From: Candidatus Enterococcus huntleyi
Lineage (GTDB): Bacteria > Bacillota > Bacilli > Lactobacillales > Enterococcaceae
DNA: 64,000 nt
Direction: 5' to 3'
NCBI RefSeq assembly: GCF_009933175.1
Contig: NZ_MAEJ01000007.1
Coordinates: forward strand, 1-64,000
Shown here: one piece after another, positions 39,411-49,013 of the stretch
Position numbering within the stretch: the stretch's first letter is position 1
Layout: the number at the start of each line of letters is the position of its first letter
Program-made: the position numbers and the translations under genes
Notes under the pieces: model-generated
Told to the model about the DNA's origin: nothing
The model's database searches: none
What the model saw: only the letters and a program-made list of their open reading frames with translations

Positions 39411-41504
39411 CTATTTATCCTGTTGCTCACCTACAGGCAGCTTACGCCCCTTCAGTGTCAAACGCATAGGTTTTGACTCATCAATCTTATTAACGGAATA
39501 AGACTCTAATAAATTGACTTTTTGACGATAAACATTAGCTAAATACGTACTTACTTCCCCAGCAACCTCATGTTCATCAATGATTTTTCGTTCTAAATAA
39601 TAGCCTCGCAACAATTCTTTTTCATACAAGACATCTTGTTGGATCATAAAGGTCGAGAAGAAGGTTCCTTGCTCGAGCTTATTGGTTGATTCGACACGAT
39701 CATCGACAAAATGTTCGATCAGCTGCGCATCATACACATCCTCAAGGTTATTTAAACTTTCTAAAATTAATTGAGTATTTTGTATGTACACTTCTTTGAC
39801 TTCAGCTACATCCAGCTCATTTAGCGGCGAACGCAAACCTTGTTGTCGTTTTCGTTCCCAAAACATTTTTGGATGGAGAACAATCCGAATTAAGCGATTT
39901 CCAACTATTAACCAAAACCCAATAAAGGAGAGAATTTGTCGGGTAATTGTATTCTCAAACCGGGTGATAAATCGTGAGTAGAAACGATAGCCATTCGGAC
40001 TAATCTTATGATCTCTAAAGCTTGTATCTAAACCTTCTTTTTCAATCGCTAAAATCAATGCTTGTAATTCCTGAACTTCCTGCTGTTCGCTGTCGTTCAA
40101 TTGATCTGTATAGGCATCTTGAAGACGCTCTTGATAATTCTCAATCACCGCTTCAACAGCTATATGTTCTTTTTCTGTTAACTCTTTTGTCGCGATATCT
40201 AAACGCAATTCAGCTATCACTTCTTTAAGTATTGGAATGAGTTTCTGTTCTTTTATCTCCTCTTCCTCATCACTAGCAAGCCACGGTAAAACAATCACAC
40301 CGACAATCAACGTGACCAAAATAACGCAGGCTGTCAAAAATAGTAAGAGGGATCGTTCTGGAAAGCTTTCCCCATTAAGGCTCAAAGGTAAAATAAAGGC
40401 GGTTGCTAAACTGACCGTCCCTTTAACCCCACCAAACGTTAATAACAGTATTTCATTCAACTGTCCTTTGAAATGTGCGACGCCATCCTTGACTAAGTAA
40501 AAGATCGAAATATAGGTAAATCGTAAAACAAAAAGCATTGTCGCAATCACTAAAACAATTAACAATAGATGACTATTTGGATACAAGTCACTTGCCCAAA
40601 TAGGCGAAAATACCTGTGAAAGTTCGATACCTAAAAATAGAAAGACCAAGGCATTTAACGTAAACACTAAGGTGGACCAAAAGCTTTCTGATACATTGGA
40701 TAGTTCTGCATCAAACAGCGTAATTTTTCTAAATCCGAACGATTGTAACACACCGGCAACAACCGCAGATATAATACCTGAAACACCAATATGTTCGGCT
40801 AAAACGTAGGCCAAAAAAGGCAATAATAAGTCGATTAATAGGTACCCAGTCACGTCTCTAGCAGCCGCTCGTTCAATTAATTGAATAACTTGTCGTTTAA
40901 TCCAGACAAGAACAAATCCCGTCAGCGCTCCCCCAATACTTGATACAATCAAGATGGCGGTTGCATTAAAGGCTGAAAAGCTACCTGTTAATAAGGCCGC
41001 AACAGCAAACTGAAAGGCGGTAACCCCAGATGCATCATTCAGTAACCCTTCCCCTTTTAAAATGTTCATGGCTTTTTTAGGAATATTGATTCGCCCAGAT
41101 AATGACATAACAGCTACAGCATCAGTAGGTCCTAACGCTGCCCCAAAAGCGAAACAAGCAGCCAGTGGTAACGCTGGTAGCAGAACGGATAAGGTCAAGC
41201 CGACACCAAACAAAGTCAGTATGACGCCGCCAAAAGCTAAAAACAAAATTGTCCCGAAATTTTTCATAATTGAAGGAATATCTGCTTCCTCGCCCTCTCG
41301 AAAAAGTAACGGGGCAATGATCATAATTAAAAATATTTCTGGCTCAAAAGTAATAGAAGCCCCCATCTCTGTCATTCCAATCAGAATACCCAAACCAATT
41401 TGGATAAGCGGCAATGGAACAGAGGGTAGGATACGGCTCACTACATTCGAAAAGGTAATCGCCAAGGCAAAAACAATTAGTAATTCGATAAATTCCAATG
41501 GCAT
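39411..41504 (-). CDS. CPA1-family Na+/H+ antiporter (NhaP-like)
   Basis: A 697-residue transporter. The first 420 residues hold about twelve membrane helices with the ion-site motifs FGAALGPTDAVAVMS (about 119-133) and KGEGLLNDASGVTAF (about 148-162). The remaining 275 residues form a charged, helical cytoplasmic tail that may regulate activity. The ATG at 41504 overlaps the TGA of the small gene upstream, with AGGGG before it; a TTG one codon earlier is less likely. It exchanges sodium or potassium for protons in pH and salt homeostasis. Confidence 0.9.
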   Translation of the reverse strand: MPLEFIELLIVFALAITFSNVVSRILPSVPLPLIQIGLGILIGMTEMGASITFEPEIFLIMIIAPLLFREGEEADIPSIMKNFGTILFLAFGGVILTLFGVGLTLSVLLPALPLAACFAFGAALGPTDAVAVMSLSGRINIPKKAMNILKGEGLLNDASGVTAFQFAVAALLTGSFSAFNATAILIVSSIGGALTGFVLVWIKRQVIQLIERAAARDVTGYLLIDLLLPFLAYVLAEHIGVSGIISAVVAGVLQSFGFRKITLFDAELSNVSESFWSTLVFTLNALVFLFLGIELSQVFSPIWASDLYPNSHLLLIVLVIATMLFVLRFTYISIFYLVKDGVAHFKGQLNEILLLTFGGVKGTVSLATAFILPLSLNGESFPERSLLLFLTACVILVTLIVGVIVLPWLASDEEEEIKEQKLIPILKEVIAELRLDIATKELTEKEHIAVEAVIENYQERLQDAYTDQLNDSEQQEVQELQALILAIEKEGLDTSFRDHKISPNGYRFYSRFITRFENTITRQILSFIGFWLIVGNRLIRIVLHPKMFWERKRQQGLRSPLNELDVAEVKEVYIQNTQLILESLNNLEDVYDAQLIEHFVDDRVESTNKLEQGTFFSTFMIQQDVLYEKELLRGYYLERKIIDEHEVAGEVSTYLANVYRQKVNLLESYSVNKIDESKPMRLTLKGRKLPVGEQQDK

Positions 41505-41785
41505 CAACCCCTATTCTTTACGTCATATAGAATCTTTAAAAATTGTTCTTTCTTTTGAATAATACGATCTTCAATCTCAGATAATTGGGCATCATCATGT
41601 CCACAAGCCATTTGCGCGCGACGCGCTTCCAAACGTAGTAATTCCCGTTTGATTCGTTCACCATGGCGATAAGCCAAAAGATTTTTTTGTTTTAATAAAC
41701 GTTTCAGCTCTTTACGTTCAACCGGAGACATTGCTTCATATTTTTCTTTTAGTTTTTGCTTGCGCATTTCGAATTCGCTGGTCAT
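41504..41785 (-). CDS. Small charged coiled-coil protein coupled to the antiporter
   Basis: A 93-residue soluble protein, about 45 percent charged, predicted to be almost all helix. An internal QMACGHDDAQL breaks the two helical halves. I do not recognise a family. Its stop codon overlaps the antiporter start (TGATG), so translation is coupled and a role with the antiporter or its tail is plausible. A GGAG site precedes the ATG. No signal or membrane segment is present. Confidence 0.75.
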   Translation of the reverse strand: MTSEFEMRKQKLKEKYEAMSPVERKELKRLLKQKNLLAYRHGERIKRELLRLEARRAQMACGHDDAQLSEIEDRIIQKKEQFLKILYDVKNRG

Positions 41786-41928
41786 TGTTTTCTCCTTTTA
41801 TGCAATTCTTAAAAAAAAGAAATGATAAATAATAGTAAGTAGCACCTATTGTTATACTACAAAATTCCTTGAAGTGCAAAGGGAGTTACCTTAATTTTTT
41901 ATTTTCGCTAAAAATTTGTTGAAAAAGC

Positions 41929-41977
41929 AAAAAAGCCTCCTACTCCATCAAATTTCAGAAAAGAGTAGCAAGCTTCT
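41929..41977 (-). terminator. Terminator after the MarR gene
   Basis: On the minus strand AAGCTTGCTACTC pairs with GAGTAGGAGGCTT and is followed by TTTTTTG, which makes the MarR gene monocistronic. Confidence 0.75.
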
Positions 41978-42022
41978 ATTTTATATATTTTCGATAGTAA
42001 GAGCTTCTGTCAGGCTAATCTT

Positions 42023-42580
42023 TTAGAAAAAGTCACAGCAATCATGATGATGTCCTCGATGTCCAGGACCTCCGAAACCTCGTCTGCCATGAAATCCTCC
42101 ATGACCTCCACCAAAGTGCTTTGAAAATTCCTTACGTTCTTCTTCGCCACCGACTTTTTCATCTAGCTCATCAATCAAGCGTTCGAAAAAGTCCAGCAAC
42201 TGCTCTTGTTCCTCTTCATTAAAAATATCGAAGAGTTCTGAACCAAAGTGCGGTTTTTCTGAAATTTTCTTGGCTTCTTCTTGGCCTTTTTCTGTCAAAG
42301 AAACCAGCATCACTCGACGATCTTCTGTCGAAGGTGTTCGCGTGATCCATTCTTGCTTTTCCATCTTTCCTAACAATTCGCCTATCGATTGAGGCCGAAC
42401 CCCTAGCACAAAAGCTAAATCTTTTTGTGAAACAGCCTCTTTCATACTGAGAAGCATCAGGATTCGTCCTTGTCCATGATGCGGATCCATTTGCCCTTCT
42501 TTACTCATTTCTCTATGCATATAACGTCTCATCAAAGACTGAGTTTCCATAAAACGTTGAGGTAATTCTTGTTTTGCCAT
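42023..42580 (-). CDS. MarR-family regulator with a Gly/His-rich C-terminal tail
   Basis: A 185-residue regulator. Residues 1-145 form the MarR dimer fold, with the winged helix AVSQKDLAFVLGVRPQSIGELLGKMEKQEWITRTPSTEDRRV. The last 30 residues are dominated by Gly, His, Arg and Phe and end in GHHHDCCDFF, far from an ordinary MarR tail. The His and Cys cluster could bind a metal such as zinc, copper or nickel. The upstream region has three copies of an AAGGTACCTT-like site, which suggests autoregulation. No transporter gene is adjacent, so the targets are elsewhere. Confidence 0.9.
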   Translation of the reverse strand: MAKQELPQRFMETQSLMRRYMHREMSKEGQMDPHHGQGRILMLLSMKEAVSQKDLAFVLGVRPQSIGELLGKMEKQEWITRTPSTEDRRVMLVSLTEKGQEEAKKISEKPHFGSELFDIFNEEEQEQLLDFFERLIDELDEKVGGEEERKEFSKHFGGGHGGFHGRRGFGGPGHRGHHHDCCDFF

Positions 42581-42605
42581 ATAATTTCATCCTTTTCTCA
42601 TTTAT

Positions 42606-42676
42606 TAAGGTACCTTACAGAAACTATAATACAGGTACCTTATTAAAATGTCAACCATTTTATTCAAGTACCTTAC
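42606..42676 (-). promoter_or_regulatory. Three operator copies upstream of the MarR gene
   Basis: TAAGGTACCTTA at 42606-42617 is a perfect palindrome. CAGGTACCTTA at 42632-42642 and CAAGTACCTTA at 42665-42675 are close variants. The TACCTTA cores are 25 and 33 bp apart and cover the probable promoter. Confidence 0.72.
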
Positions 42677-42789
42677 CATTTTTATAAAAAGTAATGGAAT
42701 AAGGGAAGTATAAGGATCTCAGCCAACACCAAAAACTGCCTACACACGCAAACTCCGCAACTAAATGCTCATATTTAAGTTAAACTGGC

Positions 42790-42840
42790 AAAAAAATTCT
42801 AGCCAATGATCAGAAAATTTCTCTGTCTTTGACTAGAATT
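42790..42840 (-). terminator. Terminator after the orphan gene at 42853
   Basis: On the minus strand AATTCTAGTCAA pairs with TTGGCTAGAATT, then seven T. Confidence 0.82.
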
Positions 42841-42852
42841 TATATTTATCTT

Positions 42853-43308
42853 TTATTCGAAGTGATCGCCATATACGTCATCAACTGTTTGTGTTGGGTC
42901 GATTACGATGTATAAGCTTTTCGTTTTTTCACTTTCTTTTGTTGATTGATACATGTTATCCAATCCGTCAGTATCTTTGTCTTTATATGGGAAGTAAATT
43001 AAATCAGGCGTGCCAGAACGATATAAGATTTCCATACGCTCGATATCTTCATATTTCAATGCACGTGAAAACATTCCTGACTCTAATCCACCTAAGTTAA
43101 TATCATGTGTTGTTACATGATCGCCTTCTTGGAAGATTTCAATTTTAAATCCTGCACACGGATGAATTTCAACAAACTCACTACCATTAATTCGTCCAAA
43201 GCTTGTTGTAATTTGTTTGATCCATAAGTCTCCTATGTAGCGGCGCTCGATTGTCCATGTTTCACCGTTACGGAAATAAAATTTTAACGCTGTCATTTCT
43301 CTAGCCAT
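42853..43308 (-). CDS. Conserved-looking protein of unknown function
   Basis: A 151-residue soluble protein I cannot assign. ATG 43308 (MAREMTALKF) has AGGAG upstream; the frame starts five codons earlier. It has no membrane segment and an acidic C-terminus (DPTQTVDDVYGDHFE). The alternating hydrophobic pattern in the first 110 residues suggests mostly beta strands. It is alone between terminators, with the MarR gene downstream and the cca gene upstream. Confidence 0.7.
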   Translation of the reverse strand: MAREMTALKFYFRNGETWTIERRYIGDLWIKQITTSFGRINGSEFVEIHPCAGFKIEIFQEGDHVTTHDINLGGLESGMFSRALKYEDIERMEILYRSGTPDLIYFPYKDKDTDGLDNMYQSTKESEKTKSLYIVIDPTQTVDDVYGDHFE

Positions 43309-43444
43309 GATGATTCTCCTCACTAAATAATATTTATTCTAATATAGTGTAGCATAACTTCTGAAACAGGTCACAAATAAGTTCTTATTTTAGACTAATT
43401 TTTTTTAAAGAATGGTTTCATTTGAACTTTTATCTCTGATAAAG

Positions 43445-43541
43445 CTCTTTCTGCGACCTAAATTCCATCAAAAAATCTCAGAAAGAGGTCTTCGATAATT
43501 GATTGTCCTTCTCAATTAATACGATTTCACATGACCTCTTT
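43445..43541 (-). other. Mutually exclusive stem pairs after cca
   Basis: On the minus strand AAAGAGGTC (43541-43533) can pair with GACCTCTTT, and the overlapping CTCTTTCTG can instead pair with CAGAAAGAG (43453-43445). The middle arm is shared (43490-43479). A T6 tract follows the first hairpin, so it may be the cca terminator. Confidence 0.5.
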
Positions 43542-43544
43542 TTT

Positions 43545-44762
43545 CTAACCTTCGATCTGAGCTAGCTGTTCTTCTGCGTAAGTTAACAAGACCGCTTTTT
43601 CATTTGTTAGCTGTCCCTCAACCACCGCTTTTTCACAGGCCTGAAGCATTATACTAAGCCATTTACCAGGCGCTTTATTTAACTGTTTCATCAATTCATT
43701 GCCATTGACTGCTAGTTCACTGAGTGAATGAATCGGGAGTTGCGCATTTAAGTCCTCTACCTCAGCCATTCGCTTCTGAAAACTATAGTAAGGTGCTAGC
43801 TCTTCGACAGCCAAGCTTTGTTTCAGCCCTAACTTGTAGATAGTTAGTTTGTCCCACCAAGCTTGCTTTCGTTTGGATAAGCCCCACAGTAACTCTTGTG
43901 TCTCGTGAATAGTTTGATTAGAACACTTCCATTTTTTCAAAAAGCTCGCAACCTCTTTTTCAGAGAGCCCCAAGCAATCTAAAAGAACTGTCCACGCTTG
44001 AGATTCGGTTATTATGGGCACATTTGGTAACTCAGCAAATTGTAATAAACCCGCTCCACGTTCCTCTAGTCCAGGACAATATTTGTAACAAGCCGTTTCA
44101 TAAAAAGCGCGGATACTTGGTCCACGATAGGCCCCTTGTAATAATTTAATAAATTCGATGTGAATTCGCTCAATCGAAATCTTAGACAATAATGCGTGAT
44201 TTTCCTTAATCGCAGCCCTAGTCATAGGTTCAAGCTCAAAGCCTAGCTGGCTAACAAAACGCAACCCACGCATCATACGTAGCGCATCTTCATGAAAACG
44301 CTCATGAGGATCACCCACTGCCCGTAGTATTTTATTTTCCAAATCAGTGAGCCCATCAAATAGGTCGACAATCTCACCATTTTCTCGTAAGGCTAAAGCA
44401 TTAATCGTAAAATCTCGACGCTTCAGATCTTCTTCTAAAGAACGAACAAATTGAACCTTATCTGGGCGGCGGAAATCCTGATACGTCGATTCAGTTCGAA
44501 AAGTCGTAATCTCATATTGGCTATCCTCTGCCAACACAAGCACGGTTCCATGTTCAATGCCGACATCAATCGTCCGCGGGAAAAGCTCTTTAATCTCAGC
44601 TGGAAAGGCACTTGTTGCGATATCCACATCATGAATTGGCTGATTGAGTAAAACATCACGCACACTTCCTCCAACAAAGTACGCTTCAAATCCGGCCTCT
44701 TCAATTTTTTTTATAACAGGAATGGCTTGAATGAATTCTTTTGGTAAATTGGTCAATTTCAT
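43545..44762 (-). CDS. cca: CCA tRNA nucleotidyltransferase
   Basis: A 405-residue class II enzyme that builds or repairs the CCA end of tRNA. The catalytic head has [25 protein letters not shown] with the two metal-binding Asp, [11 protein letters not shown], and [15 protein letters not shown]. The C-terminal 200 residues are the helical body and tail. It overlaps the dapB stop by 4 bp, so the two are coupled. Confidence 0.96.
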   Translation of the reverse strand: MKLTNLPKEFIQAIPVIKKIEEAGFEAYFVGGSVRDVLLNQPIHDVDIATSAFPAEIKELFPRTIDVGIEHGTVLVLAEDSQYEITTFRTESTYQDFRRPDKVQFVRSLEEDLKRRDFTINALALRENGEIVDLFDGLTDLENKILRAVGDPHERFHEDALRMMRGLRFVSQLGFELEPMTRAAIKENHALLSKISIERIHIEFIKLLQGAYRGPSIRAFYETACYKYCPGLEERGAGLLQFAELPNVPIITESQAWTVLLDCLGLSEKEVASFLKKWKCSNQTIHETQELLWGLSKRKQAWWDKLTIYKLGLKQSLAVEELAPYYSFQKRMAEVEDLNAQLPIHSLSELAVNGNELMKQLNKAPGKWLSIMLQACEKAVVEGQLTNEKAVLLTYAEEQLAQIEG

Positions 44763-45547
44763 AATAGATTTTCCAATCCATAAATTAGTTCATTTTCTTT
44801 CATAACTGCCTCGCAGCCTAACGCAACGCCGCCCATAAAGGAACTACGGTCGTAAGAGTCATGGCGAATGGTCAAGCCTTCCCCTTCCCCACCAAATTGA
44901 ACCTGTTGATGAGCAATCAGCCCAGGGAGACGAACACTATGAATACGCAAGCCTTCATAATCAGCACCACGCGCACCCGCAATTGTTTCAACTTCCTCTG
45001 GATGCCCTTGTTTTTTGGCTGTTCTGACTTCACTAATCATCTCAGCCGTTTTTACCGCCGTACCACTTGGTGCATCTAACTTCTTGTCATGGTGCAATTC
45101 AATAATTTCAACATCCGGGAAAAATTTTGCTGCCTTTTTCGAAAATTCCATCATTAACACAGCGCCAATCGCGAAGTTTGGTGCAATTAAGCCACCTACC
45201 TGTTTTTCTCTAGATAGATTTGTTAAAAATGAAAGGTCTGCTTCTGAAAAACCTGTTGTTCCAACAACTGGACGAATCCCATGTTCAAGAGCAAATTGCG
45301 TATGCTCCAATGCGAATTCAGGCATCGTAAAATCAATCCAGACATCTGGTTGACAGCTAAGCAGACTTTCTTTATCTGTAAAGACAGGCACATCTACCTG
45401 TCCATATTCGACAAAATCACGTAAATTCTTTTTCGTTTCTAACGGATCCAAGACACCTACTAACTGAAACCCATCATTTTCTAAGACCATTTTTGTCGCA
45501 GTACTGCCCATTCTGCCGTTAAATCCGGCAACAACTATTTTAATCAT
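44759..45547 (-). CDS. dapB: 4-hydroxy-tetrahydrodipicolinate reductase
   Basis: A 262-residue NAD(P)H enzyme of the lysine and meso-diaminopimelate pathway. I start at ATG 45547 ([15 protein letters not shown]), which places the Rossmann motif at residue 7; the longer frame 23 codons upstream would overlap ypjD further. Key parts are [36 protein letters not shown] with the catalytic His and Lys, and the late [17 protein letters not shown]. The order ypjD-dapB-cca is that of B. subtilis minus several genes. Confidence 0.95.
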   Translation of the reverse strand: MIKIVVAGFNGRMGSTATKMVLENDGFQLVGVLDPLETKKNLRDFVEYGQVDVPVFTDKESLLSCQPDVWIDFTMPEFALEHTQFALEHGIRPVVGTTGFSEADLSFLTNLSREKQVGGLIAPNFAIGAVLMMEFSKKAAKFFPDVEIIELHHDKKLDAPSGTAVKTAEMISEVRTAKKQGHPEEVETIAGARGADYEGLRIHSVRLPGLIAHQQVQFGGEGEGLTIRHDSYDRSSFMGGVALGCEAVMKENELIYGLENLL

Positions 45548-45890
45548 GTGTCTGTCCATCCTTTCTTTCAAAACGAAACTTATCTCGTTGGTTAAATTTA
45601 GCCATATTTTTTTCAAAAACTTCCGTTAAATCAATCTCTAAAGAATTGGCCATAATCATCGTAACAAACAAGACATCCCCTAATTCTTCTGCCACTGTAT
45701 TTTCTTTTTCATCCAATTTTTTTGGCTTTTCGCCATAATAATGGTTAACCTCGCGAGCCAATTCGCCCACTTCTTCAGTTAATCGTGCCATTTGAGAGAG
45801 TGGTGAAAAATACCCTGCCTTAAACTGCTGAATGTATTCGTCCACCTCTTTTTGCATATCTGCTAATGTGTGATTCTGTGTAGTTGCCAC
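45540..45890 (-). CDS. MazG-like nucleotide pyrophosphohydrolase (YpjD)
   Basis: A 116-residue all-alpha NTP pyrophosphohydrolase that probably cleans up non-canonical nucleotides. GTG 45890 (VATTQNHT) follows GGAGGAGG; the ATG eight codons earlier would put that site inside the gene. The metal motif is [12 protein letters not shown] (about residues 39-50), continued by [16 protein letters not shown]. It overlaps the dapB start by 8 bp. Confidence 0.9.
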   Translation of the reverse strand: MATTQNHTLADMQKEVDEYIQQFKAGYFSPLSQMARLTEEVGELAREVNHYYGEKPKKLDEKENTVAEELGDVLFVTMIMANSLEIDLTEVFEKNMAKFNQRDKFRFERKDGQTHD

Positions 45891-46172
45891 TATTTGCCTC
45901 CTCCCAGCTATCACTTAGTAATTCTCTTACTGATTATCTTAACAAATTCTAAGAATAATTCCTAGAATTATCACAGCTTGTTTCTAATTGTTAAATAAAA
46001 GAATTCGTGCTAAATTGTTCTTTAGAGAACTAGCGATTAAAAAATAAGACTCCTACGCATTTATAAGAGGTCCTTCTTTACTCTTTATTTTAGTAAACCG
46101 TACAGAATTAAGCTATTACTCTCAAACAGACGATGACTACTTCGTATTTAGATAGAAAGCCGGTGGTTCATA

Positions 46173-47060
46173 ATGAATCGTAAAATGTTTTTCAAGGATA
46201 TTCCCTTACTTATAATTGGTACCAGTATTTATGCTTTTGGCCTGGTGAACTTAAACATCGCCAATCATTTGGCCGAGGGAGGTGTTTCAGGGATTACCCT
46301 CATCTTATACGCTTTATTTAAGATTGATCCTGCCTATTCAACTTTATTAATCAATATCCCACTAATTATCATCGGTGGGAAAATTTTAGGCAAACGCTCC
46401 CTTTTCTACACCATCATTGGCACTCTTTCACTATCCGCATTCTTATGGATTTGGCAGCGCGTCCCCATAGAAATTAATCTTCAACACGACTTATTGATTG
46501 TTTCATTACTAGCTGGATTATTAGCCGGTTTAGGAAGCGGCTTGGTCTACAAAGTGGGCGGCACTACTGGAGGTAGTGACATCGTTGCTCGTATCCTAGA
46601 AAAGAACTACGGGATTTCCATGGGACGCTCCCTTTTTGCCTTAGACGTGTTGGTCTTGCTACTCTCATTAACTTATATTGATTTACAACGAATGATGTAC
46701 ACGTTAATCGTTTCTTACGTCTTCAGTCGCGTAATCGATTCGATACTAGATGGCGGTTATTCTGCAAAAGGCTTGCTGATTGTTTCCAATCACAGCGAAG
46801 AGATTGCTCCCATCTTAATGACTAGTCTCGAGCGAGGAATTACCTTCTTACATGGAGAAGGCGGTTTTTCCGGTGCTGATAAAAAAATAATTTATATGGT
46901 AGTCAGTGCGCGAGAAATTTCTGAAATCAAACGAATTGTCCACGAATTCGATTCAACAGCATTTATTTCTGTTTTAAATGTACATGAGGTTGAGGGAGAA
47001 GGCTTCACCTATCTCAAACCACAGACCCGTTTGCTTCGCCGACGAAATAAAACAAACTAA
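46173..47060 (+). CDS. YitT/YpjC family membrane protein
   Basis: A 295-residue protein with five or six membrane helices (to about residue 185) and a C-terminal DUF2179 domain (about 210-285), with VSNHSEEIAPILM and FDSTAFISVLNVHEVEGEGF. Family motifs include NIANHLAEGGVSGITLILY and VGGTTGGSDIVARIL. The function is unknown; it may be a transporter. In B. subtilis the YpjC gene of this family lies next to ypjD in the same direction; here it is on the opposite strand. Confidence 0.86.
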   Translation: MNRKMFFKDIPLLIIGTSIYAFGLVNLNIANHLAEGGVSGITLILYALFKIDPAYSTLLINIPLIIIGGKILGKRSLFYTIIGTLSLSAFLWIWQRVPIEINLQHDLLIVSLLAGLLAGLGSGLVYKVGGTTGGSDIVARILEKNYGISMGRSLFALDVLVLLLSLTYIDLQRMMYTLIVSYVFSRVIDSILDGGYSAKGLLIVSNHSEEIAPILMTSLERGITFLHGEGGFSGADKKIIYMVVSAREISEIKRIVHEFDSTAFISVLNVHEVEGEGFTYLKPQTRLLRRRNKTN

Positions 47061-47073
47061 ATAACTACAGATG

Positions 47074-47140
47074 AAAACACCGATTAAGCTCGCCTCCTCC
47101 TGCTAAACTGCAGAAGAAAACTAGCGTTAATCGGTGTTTT
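47074..47140. terminator. Bidirectional terminator
   Basis: A perfect 14-bp stem (AAAACACCGATTAA and complement) encloses a 39-base loop between the convergent YitT-like and ypiB genes. Confidence 0.8.
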
Positions 47141-47177
47141 AAACAACTACATTGAGCGCGATTCATCTTTCTTACCA

Positions 47178-47744
47178 CTAAAGTTGGTTTAGTGATTGCT
47201 CTGAAGATAAAAGGATGAGTTGGTTGACCTCGTTAGATAATTCTAAAAATGCTTCCTTGTCACCTTTTTCTAAAGCTAAATCAATCTGACTATACAATAA
47301 TTGTAACTTGGCCTGTCTTTTTTCCTCTTCGAAATATTCATCGATTTCTTCCACAAGTTCTGGGTTGACCCGTTCATTCCATTTTGCAAAAGGATTATCT
47401 TCAATAATAGATAAAAACTCAGCCGTTTGCCACGCCTCATCAAATAGACATTCTAAATACAAGGGTTCTTTCCAGTTCAAACGAATCTCATGAAAAGCCT
47501 GATCACTATCCGTAAACGATTGGCCGTCAATATATAATTGAATCGGCTCACCCGCTTGATTAATATCACGAATTTGCAACCCTCGTTTGGTCTTATCGGC
47601 TGCCTCTACAAAGTGAACATTGTTTAGGATCGCATCATGATTTGCCAGATAATTTAAAATCCATAACACTTCACGGCGACTAAATGTCCCATGATTAACA
47701 AACCAGTTTAAGAATTTCTTTTTCTGTTGTACGTCGATAAACAT
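47178..47744 (-). CDS. YpiB/ReoY (UPF0302 family) protein
   Basis: A protein of about 188 residues. ATG 47744 ([10 protein letters not shown]) follows AGGTGA; a GTG three codons earlier is less likely. Family marks are [41 protein letters not shown] and [23 protein letters not shown]. In Listeria the homologue ReoY helps ReoM/IreB and ClpCP control turnover of MurA, so a role in peptidoglycan precursor control is plausible by homology. It is 9 bp after ypiA. Confidence 0.86.
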   Translation of the reverse strand: MFIDVQQKKKFLNWFVNHGTFSRREVLWILNYLANHDAILNNVHFVEAADKTKRGLQIRDINQAGEPIQLYIDGQSFTDSDQAFHEIRLNWKEPLYLECLFDEAWQTAEFLSIIEDNPFAKWNERVNPELVEEIDEYFEEEKRQAKLQLLYSQIDLALEKGDKEAFLELSNEVNQLILLSSEQSLNQL

Positions 47745-47753
47745 ACTTATCAC

Positions 47754-49013
47754 CTATCTCTCTGCTAAATCGTCAAGCACAGACTGCACTTCTAAATCTC
47801 CTGGTTCATGATGCAAATAATGCGTTAATAATTCTTTGGCTTCAGGCAATTTTCCTTCTTCTCTCAAGAAGAACCCATATTCTTTTAAGAATTCTGGCTC
47901 ATGTTGTAATTCTTGGAAGGCTTGCTCAAAATAAACAGCGGCTAACGCAAATTCTTCTAATTCATTGTAGGCATGGGCTAAATTCCACGCAGCATACGGA
48001 TGATCTTTTTCCTCCATTTTGTCCAGCGTGTCAATTACTTCTTGATAACGTTCCTCTGTCAAATACAAATTACTCAATGTCAACAACGTTTCATCTTGCT
48101 TTTCACCTAACTCCAAAGCCTTCAATAAGTAATCCTCAGCACCTGTTACGTCATGCAAACGGAAGGCATTTTCAGATGCAAAATGATACAACTCTACTTG
48201 ATAAGGATTCTCCTTCAGCCCTTCAGCAATCACTTCACTTGCCTCTTCAAGCAGCTCCTCTTCTTGCAAAGCCTCCGCTAAATAAAGATAGAGAGACTGA
48301 TATTGAGGATTTAGCGCACGCAACTGCTGCAAATAATAAATCGCTTGTTCATTTTCTTTTAATTGAATATAAGTGAAGGCTAATTGGAACAGACGATCAT
48401 CTGTCTGCTCTTCTTCTAAGGCAGCCTCAAGGTAACTAACGGCTTCCTCAAACTCTCCAATCATGCTATAAGCTGAACCTAATCGTTCATCAATCGAAAC
48501 GGAAGAAATTTCCGTAATATCACTCACTAAAAGAGTTTTATACAAATCAATCGCTTCAATAAAACGACTCGTTGAGAAATATAATTCAGCTAACGCAAAT
48601 TGGATCAACGGCTCATCCGGTAAAATCGCTGCAGCTTCTTTTAATTTTGCTTCACTCACTTCTGGAATATCTAACACTTGATACAAATCGGCGGTGACTA
48701 ATAAACTTTGAGGGTAACTATCGCTCTCTTTAGACACCTGCTCTAAGTATTCGAATGCTTGATCAATTTGATTATTTTCTATTGCAATCTCAGCTAAAGG
48801 AATATTCAGCCCATCAGATTCAGGATAAACCAGCAATAATTTTTCAAAAACTTCTTTGGCTTCTTCTAAAAAACCTAGAGACAACAGTTCCTCTCCTAAT
48901 TCTGCTAGGACATCCCCATCATCTTGTTTTAAGGCTTCTGTCAGCATTAATTGTGCCTCAGCCAAATCCTCATTGGCTAACGCTGCCAACATTTTTTCAC
49001 TATATGTTTTCAT
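47754..49013 (-). CDS. Tetratricopeptide-repeat protein (YpiA-like)
   Basis: A 419-residue cytoplasmic protein made of about ten TPR helix pairs, such as EEAVSYLEAALEEEQTDDR and QAIYYLQQLRALNPQYQ. It is very acidic (rich in Glu). It probably acts as a scaffold. In Bacillus and Listeria the ypiA-ypiB pair is conserved. It overlaps the end of the AroB-like gene by 14 bp. Confidence 0.88.
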   Translation of the reverse strand: MKTYSEKMLAALANEDLAEAQLMLTEALKQDDGDVLAELGEELLSLGFLEEAKEVFEKLLLVYPESDGLNIPLAEIAIENNQIDQAFEYLEQVSKESDSYPQSLLVTADLYQVLDIPEVSEAKLKEAAAILPDEPLIQFALAELYFSTSRFIEAIDLYKTLLVSDITEISSVSIDERLGSAYSMIGEFEEAVSYLEAALEEEQTDDRLFQLAFTYIQLKENEQAIYYLQQLRALNPQYQSLYLYLAEALQEEELLEEASEVIAEGLKENPYQVELYHFASENAFRLHDVTGAEDYLLKALELGEKQDETLLTLSNLYLTEERYQEVIDTLDKMEEKDHPYAAWNLAHAYNELEEFALAAVYFEQAFQELQHEPEFLKEYGFFLREEGKLPEAKELLTHYLHHEPGDLEVQSVLDDLAER

